Below are positions 33,970 through 46,500 of a stretch of DNA of 64,000 nucleotides, in pieces; the first letter of the stretch is position 1; each line of letters begins with the position of its first letter. The stretch covers positions 186,001-250,000 of the forward strand of contig JACRAY010000026.1 of NCBI GenBank assembly GCA_016213325.1, written 5' to 3'. The notes under the pieces are model-generated. The model worked only from the letters and a program-made list of their open reading frames with translations. It was not told the DNA's origin and did no database searches. Made by a program: the position numbers and the translations under genes. The DNA is from Burkholderiales bacterium (GTDB taxonomy: Bacteria > Pseudomonadota > Gammaproteobacteria > Burkholderiales > Burkholderiaceae_C).

Positions 33970-35023
33970 AGCCGGTTTCCGCGGAGTTGCCTTCCACCGC
34001 ATCGACGAGGTGCAGCAGGGGCTTGAGTTCGCGGTAGCGGCCCGCGGTGGCGCGGATGTAGCCGATGAAGCGCGGCGTGTCGGCCAGGTACTTCGGCTTG
34101 CCGTCGCGCAGCGTCAGGCGCGCGAAGATGCCTGCCACTTTCAGGTGGCGCTGCAGCCCCATCCATTCCACCGCGCGATAGAACTCGCCGAAGTCCTCGC
34201 CCACCGGCAGCCCCGCCTGGCGCGCCTGCTGCCAGTAGCGCACCGTGACGTCGAGCACGAACTCCTCGTCCCACGAAAGGAACGCATCGCGCAGCAGGCA
34301 GGCGATGTCGTAGGTGACCGGGCCGTACACCGCGTCCTGGAAGTCGAGCACGCCGAGGCGGGCTTCACCGGCTTCTCGCGGCAGCATCAGGTTGCGCGGC
34401 ATGAAGTCGCGATGCACGTAGACCGCAGGTGCCGCCAGGTTGCTGCGCACGACCAGCTCGAACTGCGAACGCAGCGTCTCCTGCAACGCACCCTCCACCG
34501 CCACGCCTCGATGCTGCGCAAGGTACCAGTCGGGAAAGAGTGCCAGCTCGCGCTGCAGCAGCGCCTCGTCGTAGGGCGGCAGCACGCCCGGTTTGGACGC
34601 GAGTTGCCACGCAATGAGCGCATCGACCGCGCGCAGGTACAGCGGCAACGCGTCCTGTGGGTTCGCGGGCTCCACGGCCTCGATCATGGTGCGCTCGCCC
34701 AGGTCGTCCAGCAGCATGAAGCCCTGCGCTTCGTCCCACGCCAGCACGCGCGGCACGTTCAGCCCCGCCTCGCCCATCAGCTGCGCCACGCGCACGAAGG
34801 GGCGGCAGTCTTCGCGCTCGGGCGGCGCATCCATCACGATGAAAGTGCCGCCCGCGCCGTCCACCCGGAGGTAGCGGCGGAAGCTGGCGTCGGCGGAGGC
34901 AAGCCGCACGGTCGAGGGCACCAGTGCATGGGCCGGCGCGATACTCGCCAGCCACCGCGTGAAGGCGCTTTCGCGCTCGCTATCGGTCCAGGTGACGGCA
35001 GGAAGGGACGGGGGAGCGCTCAT
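33950..35023 (-). CDS. amgK: Anomeric MurNAc/GlcNAc kinase-type phosphotransferase
   Basis: Aminoglycoside-phosphotransferase fold, 357 residues. VHRDFMPRNLML (catalytic HxDxxxxN loop) and VLDFQDAVYGPVTYDIACLLRD (metal-binding Asp) are typical of AmgK, which phosphorylates N-acetylmuramate in peptidoglycan recycling. Location divergent from lptD is the usual neighbourhood of AmgK. Its pathway partner MurU is encoded 23 kb away at 57751. Symbol given on fold plus context; the sugar is not proven. Confidence 0.8.
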   Translation of the reverse strand: MSAPPSLPAVTWTDSERESAFTRWLASIAPAHALVPSTVRLASADASFRRYLRVDGAGGTFIVMDAPPEREDCRPFVRVAQLMGEAGLNVPRVLAWDEAQGFMLLDDLGERTMIEAVEPANPQDALPLYLRAVDALIAWQLASKPGVLPPYDEALLQRELALFPDWYLAQHRGVAVEGALQETLRSQFELVVRSNLAAPAVYVHRDFMPRNLMLPREAGEARLGVLDFQDAVYGPVTYDIACLLRDAFLSWDEEFVLDVTVRYWQQARQAGLPVGEDFGEFYRAVEWMGLQRHLKVAGIFARLTLRDGKPKYLADTPRFIGYIRATAGRYRELKPLLHLVDAVEGNSAETGYAFGRV

Positions 35024-35040
35024 GGATAATCGATTCTAGT

Positions 35041-37386
35041 TTGAGCAACAAGAAGCTTTCCCCGAGCCGTTTCGCACTGACGCCCGTGGCCCTGGTCGCG
35101 GCGGCGCTGTGCTGCCCTGCCGCCGCGCAGGAGCCCAGCCCGCTGCTCAAGCCCAGCCCGAAGCTGCGCGAAGACATCCCCGCGGCAACGCGCGGACAGC
35201 TGCCGACATTCGTCAGCGGCGACCGGCTGTCGGGCCGCACCGACCTGGAAACGCGCATCGAAGGCAATGCCGAGTTGCGGCGCGGCGACACCGTGCTGCG
35301 CGCCGACAAGCTCGAGTACTTCCAGCCCAGCGACCTGGCGCGCGCCACCGGCAACGTGCGCATCAACAAGGCGGGCGACATCTTCGAAGGCACGCTGCTG
35401 GAGCTGAAGATCGACGCCTTCACGGGCTTCTTCAACCAGCCGCGCTACCGCTTCCTCGCCAACGAGGCCTACGGCGAGGCCGACCGCATCGACTTCATCG
35501 ACGAGCAGCACGCAGTGGTGCGCAACGCCACGTACACCACGTGCAAGCGCAAGCCGGGCCCCGACTGGATGCCGGCGTGGATCCTGCGCGCGGCCACGCT
35601 CAACCTGGACCGCGAGCGCGACGTGGGCTATGCCGAAGGCGCCGTGCTCAGCTTCCAGGGCGTGCCCATCCTGCCGGTCCCGGCGCTGAGCTTCCCGCTG
35701 TCGGACCAGCGCAAGTCGGGCGTGCTGCCGCCCACCATCGGCCTGGACAACGTGAGCGGCGTCGAGCTCACCGTGCCGTACTACTGGAACATCGCGCCGA
35801 ACCGCGACGCCACGCTGTACCCCACCATCATGACCAAGCGCGGGGTCGACCTGGGCGGCGAGTTCCGCTACCTGGAGCGCGACTACAACGGCACCGTGCG
35901 GGCCAACTACATGCCCGGCGACCGCCTGCGCGACCGCGACCGCTGGGGCCTGGCTGCGCGGCACGACGGCGTGCTGCGCATGGGCGGCGTGCCGCCGGTG
36001 GGCCTGTACCTCAACCTCAACCGCGTGAGCGACGACAACTACTGGCGCGACTTCTCGCGCGCCAGCGCCTCGCTCACGCAGCGCTTGCTGGCCAACGACG
36101 GCGCGGCCTCGTGGGGCTGGGGCAACTTCTCGCTGCACGCTCGCGTGCTCAAGTGGCAGACGCTGCAGGACCCGCTGGCGCCCATCACGCCGCCGTACGA
36201 CCGCGCGCCGCAGTTCACCGGCCGTTACAGCCGCACCGACCTGATGGGCGGGCTGGAAGCCCAGGTCGAAGCGGACTACACCCGCTTCGAGTCGGACCGC
36301 ACGCTCACGCTGCAGCCCAACGCGCACCGCAGCTTCCTGCTGGCGCAGGTGAGCCGGCCGTGGCAGGCACCCGGCTGGTTCGTGGTGCCCAAGCTGCAGC
36401 TGCACACCACGCAGTACCAGTTCGACGCGCCGCTGGCCAGCGGCGCGAAGTCGGCCGAACGCACCGTGCCCACTTTCAGCCTCGACAGCGGCCTGGTGTT
36501 CGAGCGCGACGCCAGCTACTTCGGCCGCAGTTTCCGCCAGACGCTGGAGCCGCGCGCCTTCTACACGTACACGCCGTTTCGCGACCAGGGCAGCCTGCCC
36601 AACTACGATTCGGCGCGCAACGACTTCAACTTCGCCACCATCTACACCGAGAACGCGTTCAGCGGCCACGACCGCATCGCCGACAACAACCTGCTGACGC
36701 TGGGCGCCAACAGCCGCCTGCTCGACCCGAACGACGGCGCCGAGATCGCGCGCTTCGGCGTGGCGCAGCGCCTGCGCTTCAAGGACCAGAACGTCACGCT
36801 GCCGGGCGAGGTGGCCGTCAGCGAGCGGCTGTCGGACCTGCTGTTCGGCGGCTCGGTCAACTGGTCGCCGCAGTGGAACTTCAGCGGCACCTTCCAATAC
36901 AACCCCAAGAACGCACGCTCCATCCGCTCCACGCTGGGCGGCACCTGGCACCCCGGCAACTACCGTGTGGTGTCGGCCGCCTACCGGCTGCAGCGCGGCC
37001 TGTCCGAGCAGATCGACGTCGGCTGGCAATGGCCGCTCAACGACCTGTGGGGCGACAAGGGCCAGAACCTGGGGCCGGGCCGCGGCGAGGGCGAAGGCCG
37101 CTGGTACAGTGTCGGGCGCCTGAACTTCAGCCTGAAGGACAAGCGGCTGGTCGACGCGGTGGTCGGGCTGGAATACGATGCGGGCTGCTGGATCGGCCGC
37201 ATCGTGTTCGAGCGCCTGCAAAGCAGCACCAACAGCTCCAACAAGCGGGTGCTGTTCCAGCTGGAATTCGTGGGCTTCACCCGGCTGGGCTCCAATGCGC
37301 TGCAGAGCCTCAGGGAAAATATCCCCCGCTACCAGTTCCTGCGCGAGCAGGCGCGCCCGCCCAGCCGCTTCGGCAATTACGACTGA
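35041..37386 (+). CDS. lptD: LPS assembly outer-membrane protein LptD
   Basis: Outer-membrane translocon that inserts LPS together with LptE. 781 residues from a TTG start; no ATG or GTG in frame nearby. Signal peptide ~1-30 ending AAAQ. N-terminal OstA/jellyroll domain ~55-160 (TRIEGNAELRRGDTVLRADKLEY), then a 26-strand barrel. Conserved cysteines in YTTCKRKPG and DAGCWIGRIVFER fit the disulfide pattern of the family. Its start is only 17 bases from the divergent amgK start. It is followed by surA and rsmA. Confidence 0.96.
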   Translation: MSNKKLSPSRFALTPVALVAAALCCPAAAQEPSPLLKPSPKLREDIPAATRGQLPTFVSGDRLSGRTDLETRIEGNAELRRGDTVLRADKLEYFQPSDLARATGNVRINKAGDIFEGTLLELKIDAFTGFFNQPRYRFLANEAYGEADRIDFIDEQHAVVRNATYTTCKRKPGPDWMPAWILRAATLNLDRERDVGYAEGAVLSFQGVPILPVPALSFPLSDQRKSGVLPPTIGLDNVSGVELTVPYYWNIAPNRDATLYPTIMTKRGVDLGGEFRYLERDYNGTVRANYMPGDRLRDRDRWGLAARHDGVLRMGGVPPVGLYLNLNRVSDDNYWRDFSRASASLTQRLLANDGAASWGWGNFSLHARVLKWQTLQDPLAPITPPYDRAPQFTGRYSRTDLMGGLEAQVEADYTRFESDRTLTLQPNAHRSFLLAQVSRPWQAPGWFVVPKLQLHTTQYQFDAPLASGAKSAERTVPTFSLDSGLVFERDASYFGRSFRQTLEPRAFYTYTPFRDQGSLPNYDSARNDFNFATIYTENAFSGHDRIADNNLLTLGANSRLLDPNDGAEIARFGVAQRLRFKDQNVTLPGEVAVSERLSDLLFGGSVNWSPQWNFSGTFQYNPKNARSIRSTLGGTWHPGNYRVVSAAYRLQRGLSEQIDVGWQWPLNDLWGDKGQNLGPGRGEGEGRWYSVGRLNFSLKDKRLVDAVVGLEYDAGCWIGRIVFERLQSSTNSSNKRVLFQLEFVGFTRLGSNALQSLRENIPRYQFLREQARPPSRFGNYD

Positions 37387-37397
37387 ATGAGACCCGT

Positions 37398-38744
37398 ATG
37401 AATTTGCGCTTCGTGCTCGCCATGGCCCTGCTGGCCGCGGCCGCCCTGCCCGCCGCGGCCCAGGGCCTGCGCGCCACGCCGCAGCTGAACTTTCGCGCGC
37501 CCGACAATTCGCCGCGCATGGCCGACTACATCGTGGCGGTGGTCAATTCGGAGCCCATCACCAACAACGAAGTGCGCACGCGCCTGCTGCGCTTCGAGCA
37601 GCAGCTGCAGCAGCAGGGCACGCCGCTGCCCTCGCGCAGCGAACTCGCGCGCCAGGTGCTGGAGCGCCTGATCAACGAGAAGGCGCAGCTGCAGGTGGCC
37701 AAGGAAGCCGGGATCAAGATCGATGAGGCGCTGGTCGACCAGGCTGAGCAGAACTTCGCGCGGCAGAACCAGGTGGAAGTGGCCGAGCTGCGCCGCCGCC
37801 TGCGCGCCGAAGGGGTCGATCCCGCGCAGTTCCGCGAGGAGATGCGCAGCCAGCTGCAGCTGCAGCGCCTGCGCGACCGCGAGCTGGAAGCGCGGGTGCG
37901 CGTGACCGAGCTCGACATCGACCAGTTCCTGCGCGAGCAGCAGGGCAACCCCGACCCCAACCTGATGGAGCTGAACCTGGCGCACCTGCTGGTGGCCGTG
38001 CCGGAGAACGCCACCGAGGCGCAGCTCGCGCCGCTGCGCGCCAAGGCGCAGCGCGCGCTGGAGCGTGCGCGCGCCGGCGAAGACTTCGCACGGCTGGTCG
38101 CCGAAGTGTCCGATGCGCCCGACAAGTCCCAAGGTGGGCAGCTCGGCCTGCGCACGGCCGACCGCCTGCCGCAGCTTTTCGTGGACGCGGTGCGGCCGCT
38201 GCCGGTGGGCGGCGTGAGCGAGATCGTGCGTTCGCCCGCGGGCTTCCACGTGATCAAGGTGCTGGAGAAGCGGCACGCCGGCATGCCGGGCGCCACCGTC
38301 ACGCAGTCGCGGGCGCGCCACATCCTGCTGCGGCCCAGCGCCCAGATGACCGAGACGCAGGCGCGCCAGCGGCTGGCCGAGTTCAAGCAGCGCCTGCAGG
38401 CCAACCGCGCCGATTTCGCGCAGCTGGCCGCCGAACATTCGCAGGATGCCAGCGCGCGCAACGGCGGCGACCTGGGCTGGGCCAGCCCGGGCATGTTCGT
38501 GCCCGAGTTCGAGGAAGTGCTCAATACGCTGGCGCCGGGGCAGGTTGCCGACCCGGTGATCACGCGCTTCGGCGTGCACCTGATCCAGCTGGTGGAGCGC
38601 CGCCAGGCCACGCTGACCGCGCGCGAGCAGCGCGAGCTGGTGCGCAACATCGTGCGCGAGAAGAAGCTCGACGAAGCCTATGCCGTGTGGGCGCAGGAAG
38701 TGCGCGGCCGGGCCTTCGTGGAGTACCGCGAGCCGCCGCAGTGA
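37398..38744 (+). CDS. surA: Periplasmic chaperone/peptidyl-prolyl isomerase SurA
   Basis: Outer-membrane-protein chaperone that also aids LptD folding. 448 residues. Signal peptide 1-22 (cleavage after PAAAQ), SurA_N chaperone domain ~35-165 ([21 protein letters not shown]), and two parvulin domains at ~185-285 and ~295-395 ([27 protein letters not shown]). It starts 11 bases after lptD, and its stop overlaps the rsmA GTG. Confidence 0.97.
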   Translation: MNLRFVLAMALLAAAALPAAAQGLRATPQLNFRAPDNSPRMADYIVAVVNSEPITNNEVRTRLLRFEQQLQQQGTPLPSRSELARQVLERLINEKAQLQVAKEAGIKIDEALVDQAEQNFARQNQVEVAELRRRLRAEGVDPAQFREEMRSQLQLQRLRDRELEARVRVTELDIDQFLREQQGNPDPNLMELNLAHLLVAVPENATEAQLAPLRAKAQRALERARAGEDFARLVAEVSDAPDKSQGGQLGLRTADRLPQLFVDAVRPLPVGGVSEIVRSPAGFHVIKVLEKRHAGMPGATVTQSRARHILLRPSAQMTETQARQRLAEFKQRLQANRADFAQLAAEHSQDASARNGGDLGWASPGMFVPEFEEVLNTLAPGQVADPVITRFGVHLIQLVERRQATLTAREQRELVRNIVREKKLDEAYAVWAQEVRGRAFVEYREPPQ

Positions 38745-39544
38745 AGCACGTTGCCCGGAAGCGCTTCGGGCAGCATTTCCTCTCCGACGATTCGATCATC
38801 GACGCCATCGTGCGCGAGATCGCGCCGAAGGCGGGGCAGGCGATGGTGGAAATCGGCCCGGGGCTGGCCGCGCTGACGCAGCCGCTGGTGGAGCGGGTGG
38901 GCAAGCTCACCGTCATCGAGCTGGACCGCGACCTGGCCGCGCGGCTGCGCGAGCATCCGCAGCTCGACGTGGTCGAGTCCGACGTGCTCAAGGTCGACTT
39001 CTCGCAACTGGCCGACCGGCTGGGCGCGCCCCGGCTGCGCGTGGTGGGGAACCTGCCGTACAACATCTCCTCGCCCATCCTGTTCCACCTGTTGCCGCAT
39101 GCGCACCGCGTGCAGGACCAGCATTTCATGCTGCAGGAGGAAGTGATAGCCCGAATGGTCGCCGTGCCCGCCACGTCTGACTATGGACGGCTGTCGGTGA
39201 TGCTGCAGTGGCGCTATGCGATGGAAGACGTGCTGTTCGTGCCGCCCTCGGCCTTCGTGCCGCCGCCGCGGGTGGACAGCGCGGTGGTGCGCATGGTGCC
39301 GCATGCGGCACCGGCGCCTGTCGATGCGGACCTGCTGTCCGAGATCGTGCGCGTGGCCTTCAGCCAGCGCCGCAAGCTGCTGCGGCATACGCTGGGCAGG
39401 TGGCTGGAGGAAAGAGGATTTGGCGGCGGGTTCGACGTGCAGCGCCGGGCGGAAGAAGTGCCGGTCGGGGCGTTTGTAGCGCTGGCATTGGCTTTGAGCG
39501 CAGAGGACGCAGAAATTACGCAGAAGTCGCAGAAGAAAACCTGA
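38741..39544 (+). CDS. rsmA: 16S rRNA dimethyladenosine transferase RsmA (KsgA)
   Basis: Dimethylates A1518/A1519 of 16S rRNA. 267 residues from a GTG overlapping the surA stop ([18 protein letters not shown] is the family start). SAM motif [14 protein letters not shown], acidic [10 protein letters not shown], and catalytic [11 protein letters not shown]. The last ~16 residues ([16 protein letters not shown]) are encoded by the left arm of a dispersed inverted repeat. The natural end of the family lies just before, near VALALA. Confidence 0.96.
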   Translation: MKHVARKRFGQHFLSDDSIIDAIVREIAPKAGQAMVEIGPGLAALTQPLVERVGKLTVIELDRDLAARLREHPQLDVVESDVLKVDFSQLADRLGAPRLRVVGNLPYNISSPILFHLLPHAHRVQDQHFMLQEEVIARMVAVPATSDYGRLSVMLQWRYAMEDVLFVPPSAFVPPPRVDSAVVRMVPHAAPAPVDADLLSEIVRVAFSQRRKLLRHTLGRWLEERGFGGGFDVQRRAEEVPVGAFVALALALSAEDAEITQKSQKKT

Positions 39545-39607
39545 TTTTTGGTCTCCTTTCTGCGGTTTCTGCGCACTTCTGCGTCTTCTGCGTTCAAAGC
39601 CAATACC
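39486..39607. repeat. Long inverted repeat of GCAGAA units, family R4
   Basis: Left arm (about 39489-39536) GGCTTTGAGCGCAGAGGACG followed by CAGAAATTACGCAGAAGTCG; the right arm (about 39557-39604) is its near-complement ending GCGTTCAAAGCCAATACC. About 45-base arms with some mismatches around a ~20-base centre. The motif family with repeating CGCAGAA is widespread in bacteria. The left arm and centre include the rsmA stop codon at 39542. Confidence 0.75.
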
Positions 39608-39642
39608 GAAACCAGCTGCGCCCCGATCGGCACCACAAGAAA

Positions 39643-39664
39643 AAACCCGCCAACTGGCGGGTTT
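39643..39664. terminator. Bidirectional terminator between rsmA and the barstar-type gene
   Basis: AAACCCGCC-AACT-GGCGGGTTT, a 9-base perfect stem with a 4-base loop. On the minus strand the stem is followed by a T-rich run (TTTTCTTG), a good terminator for the leftward barstar gene. On the plus strand only three T residues follow. Confidence 0.75.
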
Positions 39665-39683
39665 GTGCAAGGCGTCCAACCGG

Positions 39684-40367
39684 TCAGGCCGCAGCCAGCC
39701 AGTATCCCGCATTGAACGGGCTGCTCATGCGCAGCGCCAGCGGCGACACGTCCAGCAGCTTGTCGGTGGGCATCTTCTCGCCGTCGGCGGCTACCGGCGG
39801 GACCGGCAGCTCGGCTTCGGCGGCGCGTTCGCCGGCCATGGCAGAAGCCGCGGTGCTGGCGCCGGCCTGCGCGGAACGCGCGACCGAGAACGAGTAGAAG
39901 CAGCGGAACGGCACCTTGCGGTCGGCCCAGTAGTCGGCCGTGTCGCGGAAGATGTCCAGCAGCTGCTCGCGCGCTTCCTTGTCGAACTTGCCGTTGGCCG
40001 GGATGTGTTCGAGCACGACGATGAAGCCCGGTTGCGGCCCCGACTTGTGCAACGGGTCGGTCATGCAGTCGTACAACGCGTCGAAGTTCTTGCCGAAGTG
40101 CGACGGGAAGGTGAACTGCTGCGCGATCATGTCCAGCACGTCCTGCTTGCTCTGCGCAGTGGCCAGGTTGGCGTACAGGAAGTGGTGGCCGATCGAACGC
40201 GCGGCATCGGCGAGATCCTGCACGCGGAACGCGCGGATCGACTGCACGATGTTGCTGCGCACGCCCTTCAGCAGGGCGGCGTCCTTCGGTGCGGCAGTTT
40301 CTTGGTGACGAAGTGGCGTATCCATCTCCGTGTCTTTCTCGATAGTCAAAAACAGGTCCCGCTTCAT
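39684..40367 (-). CDS. Barstar-family ribonuclease inhibitor with long C-terminal extension
   Basis: 227 residues from the ATG at 40367 (alternative ATG at 40325). Residues ~45-125 match the barstar fold: FLYANLATAQSKQDVLDMIAQQF, FPSHFGKNFDALYDCMTD (barstar-typical G-x-N-x-D-A-L-x-D), PGFIVVLEHI. The remaining ~100 residues are Ala/Pro-rich and end SSPFNAGYWLAAA; their role is unknown. It starts 10 bases after the RNase gene stops, so the two are cotranscribed and form an enzyme/inhibitor pair. Confidence 0.85.
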   Translation of the reverse strand: MKRDLFLTIEKDTEMDTPLRHQETAAPKDAALLKGVRSNIVQSIRAFRVQDLADAARSIGHHFLYANLATAQSKQDVLDMIAQQFTFPSHFGKNFDALYDCMTDPLHKSGPQPGFIVVLEHIPANGKFDKEAREQLLDIFRDTADYWADRKVPFRCFYSFSVARSAQAGASTAASAMAGERAAEAELPVPPVAADGEKMPTDKLLDVSPLALRMSSPFNAGYWLAAA

Positions 40368-40377
40368 CTTCGGTCTA

Positions 40378-40794
40378 TCACTCCACGATCTTGCGAAAGC
40401 TGGCGTAATGGTCAGCGGTGTAATAACAGGCATGCGGCGCCCTCGCAGGCCCTCCGCACACGATGCGCCGGGCCCCCCGGTCGCGCGAACCCGGCGTCTT
40501 GACGGTGTACTCGCGCCAATAACCGCGCGTATTGACCGGGAGCAAGCGCTCCCGATTGCCGAACACCGTGCCGTCCTTCCCATACGGGAAAGGGCCGCCC
40601 TTGAAGATCAGTCCGTAGGTTTCCCGCCCCTGGGCCGGCAACTCGACGACGCGGACCGTTGGGGTCCCGTCGCGAACCGCCGCCGGCTGCCCGGGCGACT
40701 TGGCCTGCGCCAGCCCGGACCCGCCGACGAGTGCCGCCAAGATCAGGCTAGTGAGCGCAAACTTGACAGACGCAGTACGGGCCATGCGGGCCAT
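40378..40794 (-). CDS. Secreted guanyl-specific ribonuclease (RNase Sa/N1 type)
   Basis: 138 residues. Signal peptide ~1-31 (FALTSLILAALVGGSGLAQA). The mature part matches RNase Sa: GGPFPYGKDGTVFGNRERLLP, the YWREYTVKTPG segment with catalytic Glu95, Arg106 and Arg110 in RDRGARRIVCGG, and His129 in ADHYASF. All four catalytic residues are present, so activity is likely. It is exported to the periplasm or outside, while the cotranscribed barstar-type protein has no signal peptide and would protect the cytosol. Confidence 0.88.
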   Translation of the reverse strand: MARMARTASVKFALTSLILAALVGGSGLAQAKSPGQPAAVRDGTPTVRVVELPAQGRETYGLIFKGGPFPYGKDGTVFGNRERLLPVNTRGYWREYTVKTPGSRDRGARRIVCGGPARAPHACYYTADHYASFRKIVE

Positions 40795-40925
40795 CGACGG
40801 ACCTTCTGGGGAGACCTTCTTGGGGAGACGCCACCTTCCGGGGCTGGCCGGAGGCCTGTAACAGCCCCCGGGTAAACCCGGAAAAACAAGCGGCTAGTGT
40901 GACCTAACGGCCCCCAAAAAGCAAG

Positions 40926-40950
40926 CGGCTGCCCACTTTTTGGGCAGCCG
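40926..40950 (-). terminator. Intrinsic terminator of maeB
   Basis: CGGCTGCCCA-N5-TGGGCAGCCG, a perfect 10-base stem. On the minus strand it is followed by CTTGCTTTTTGG. It lies 51 bases after the maeB stop codon and upstream of the RNase gene, separating the two leftward transcripts. Confidence 0.85.
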
Positions 40951-41000
40951 CGAAGGGCCTTTCCGGCCCAGCTGGTTAGTGCTAGCTCTCTAGAAACGCC

Positions 41001-43313
<2,313 letters not shown>

Positions 43314-43384
43314 GGAATGCTGTCTCCTGTGTTGTTCTGAGTGGAAGGGTGGGCGATTGTAGACCTTGCCCGGGTAAACCCTAG

Positions 43385-43400
43385 TACGCATATCTGCGTA
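43385..43400. promoter_or_regulatory. Palindrome between maeB and gdhB
   Basis: TACGCA-TATC-TGCGTA, a perfect 6-base dyad in the 215-base region between the divergent maeB and gdhB starts, 71 bases from maeB and 128 from gdhB. It is flanked by GGGTAAACCC, another partial dyad. A transcription-factor operator is plausible; the regulator is unknown. Confidence 0.4.
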
Positions 43401-43528
43401 GCGGCGCAGGTTTCGTGGTTCGGCCCATGCGGCCTGAGCATAGGGCGGGACGCATAAGGCATTGGCCATTGGGCGCGCGCACAACTACAGTGCATGCGAC
43501 TGTCCGGGGGAACGAAGGAACCAACAAA

Positions 43529-46500
43529 ATGAACGCAATCGAACTCATGCGCACGGAGCGCGTCGACGCCGTGCTAGCCCTGGCGGCTGCGCGGCTGGGC
43601 GCGGAAGAGGCCCAGCGGCTGGAGCCGGTGGCGCGCGAATACTTCCGCCGCGTCGACGCCGAAGACTTGTCCGAGCGCAGCCCCGAGGACCTGCTGGGCG
43701 CGCTGCTGTCGCACCGCCAGTTCGGCGCGCAGCGCAACCCGGGTGCGGCCAAGGTGCGCGTGTTCAGCCCTTCGGTCGGCGAAGACGGCTGGGGCTCGCG
43801 CCATACCGTGGTGCAGGTGGTCAACGACGACATGCCCTTCCTGGTGGATTCGACCATGCTCGAGATCCGCCGCCACGGACTGAACCTGCACCTGATGATC
43901 CACCCGGTGCTGGAAGCCGAGCGCGATGCGGACGGCAAGCTGCTGTCGCTGCAGCCTCGCACCCGCGAGTCGAAGGGCCCGCGCGAGTCGTGGATGTACG
44001 TGGAGATCGACCGGCTGGTCGACGCGTCGCAGCGCGCCAAGCTGGTCGAGGGCCTGCAGCGCGTGCTGGCCGACGTGCGCGCCGCCGTCACCGACTGGCC
44101 GGCCATGGTGCAGCGCCTGCGCGAAGCCGCCGGCGAGCTGGAACATGCGCCTGCGGTGCTGCCCGCCGAGCAGGTGTCCGAGTCGCGCGCCTTCCTGCAA
44201 TGGCTGTCGGACGACCACATCACACTGCTGGGCTACCGCCAGCACGACCTGGTGGACGACGCCGGCCAGCTCACGCTGCGGGTGGTGCCGGGCACCGGCC
44301 TCGGCCTGTTGAGCGCCGACGAGAGCGGGATGATGCAGGCCACGATGGTGCTGCCGCCGGCGTCGCATTCGGTGGCGCGCGCGCTGCTGCCCGTGCTGGT
44401 GGTCACCAAGGCCAACAGCCGCTCCACCGTGCACCGCGACGGCCACATCGACTACGTGGGCGTGAAGCGCTACGACGCGGGCGGCAAGGTGATCGGCGAG
44501 CACCGCTTCATCGGCCTGTTCACTTCCACCGCCTACAGCTCGCGCGTGTCCGAGACGCCCCTGCTGCGCGGCAAGGTCGCGGCCATCGTGCAGCGCGCCG
44601 GCTTCTCGCCGGGCGGGCACCTGGCCAAGTCGCTGCAGCACATCCTGGAAGCCTACCCGCGCGACGACCTGTTCCAGATTCCCGACGAAGAGCTGTACGA
44701 CACCGCACTCGGCATCCTGGCGCTCGGCGAGCGCCAGCGGCTGCGCCTGTTCATGTGGCGCGACCAGTTCGACCGCTTCGTCTCGTGCCTGGTGTTCGTG
44801 CCGCGCGAGGCGTATTCCACCGACCTGCGCATCAAGTTCCAGCGCATCCTGCTGCAGGCGCTGGGCGGCAACAGCGCCGAGTTCGACGTGCTGATGTCGG
44901 GCACGACGCTGGCGCGCATCCACTTCACGGTGCGCACCACGCCGGGCCAGGTGGTCACCTATGACCGCAAGGACATCGAGCGCAAGCTGGCCGCCGCGGC
45001 GCGCCGCTGGGACGACGACCTGCGCGACGCGCTGGTGGACGCGCAGGGCGAAGCCGGCGGCCTGGCCCTGTACAAGCGCTGGGGCGGCGCCTTCCCGGCG
45101 TCGTTCCGCGAACATGTGCCGGCGCGCGCGGCCGTGCCCGACATCCTGCGCATCGCCGCGCTCGGTGCCGATGCCCCGCTGGCGCAGACGCTGTACTGGC
45201 CGCTGGGCGCGCAGGCCGGGGCCATCGGCCTGAAGGTGTACCGCTACGGCCAACCCGTGGTGCTGTCGGACAGCCTGCCAATGCTGGAGCACATGGGCGT
45301 GCGCGTGCTGGGCGAGGCCAACTACCGCATCGAAGGCGCCGACGGCACGCCGATCTTCATGCACGACTTCGAACTGCAGGCGCAGCCGGCGGCGGAGATC
45401 GAACCCGAGACGCTGGCTCGCCTGTTCGAAGACGCCTTCGCGCGCGTGTTCCGCGGCGAGGTCGAGAACGACGACTTCAACCGGCTGGTGCTGCTGGCCG
45501 GCCTGGCCGCCGAAGAAGTGGTGGTGCTGCGCGCCTATGCGAAGTACTTGAAGCAGATCGGCTTTGCGCAGTCGCAGGCCACGATCACGGCCACGCTGGC
45601 GGCGCACCCGCGCATCGCGCGCATGCTGGTGACGCTGTTCAAGCTGCGCTTCGACCCGGCCAACCAGGACGAGCGCGGTGCCGAGGCGCAGGTCAACGGC
45701 ATCGAGAAGGCGCTGGAGAAGGTCAGCAACCTGTCCGAGGACCTGGTGCTGCGGCAGTTGCTGGCGCTGGTGCAGGCGACCCTGCGCACCAACCACTGGC
45801 GCACCGGCGTCGGCCACTCGGGCACGGCCGGGCCGCGCCGGCCGTTCCTCAGCATCAAGTTCGACTCGGCCAAGGTGCCGGGCCTGCCGCAGCCGCGGCC
45901 GCTGTACGAGATTTTCGTGTATTCGCCGCGCTTCGAAGGCATCCACCTGCGCGGCGGCAAGGTGGCGCGCGGCGGGCTGCGCTGGTCGGACCGGCCGGAC
46001 GACTTCCGCACCGAGGTGCTGGGGCTGGTGAAGGCGCAGATGGTGAAGAACACCGTCATCGTACCGGTCGGCTCCAAAGGCGGCTTCGTGCTGAAAAAGG
46101 CGCCAGCGGCAAGCGACCGCGAGGCTTACCTGAAAGAAGGCGTGGCCTGCTACCAGAACTACCTGCGCGGCCTGCTGGACCTGACGGACAACCTGGTGGC
46201 GGGCCAGACGGTGCCGCCACCGCACGTGGTGCGCGTCGACGGCGACGACCCCTACCTGGTGGTCGCGGCCGACAAGGGCACGGCGACCTTTTCGGACTAC
46301 GCCAACCAGGTGAGCGCCGAGTACGGCCACTGGCTGGGCGACGCCTTCGCCTCCGGCGGCAGCGTGGGCTACGACCACAAGGCGATGGGCATCACCGCGC
46401 GTGGCGCCTGGGAGAGCGTCAAGCGCCACTTCCGCGAAATGGGCCTGGACACCCAGTCCACCGACTTCACGGTGGTGGGCGTGGGCGACATGTCGGGCGA

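Noticed and set aside
35109..37390. Alternative plus frame through lptD that joins surA
   Set aside because: Only the part from 37398 (surA) is real. The upstream part is an Arg/Pro/His-rich frame shadow of lptD.
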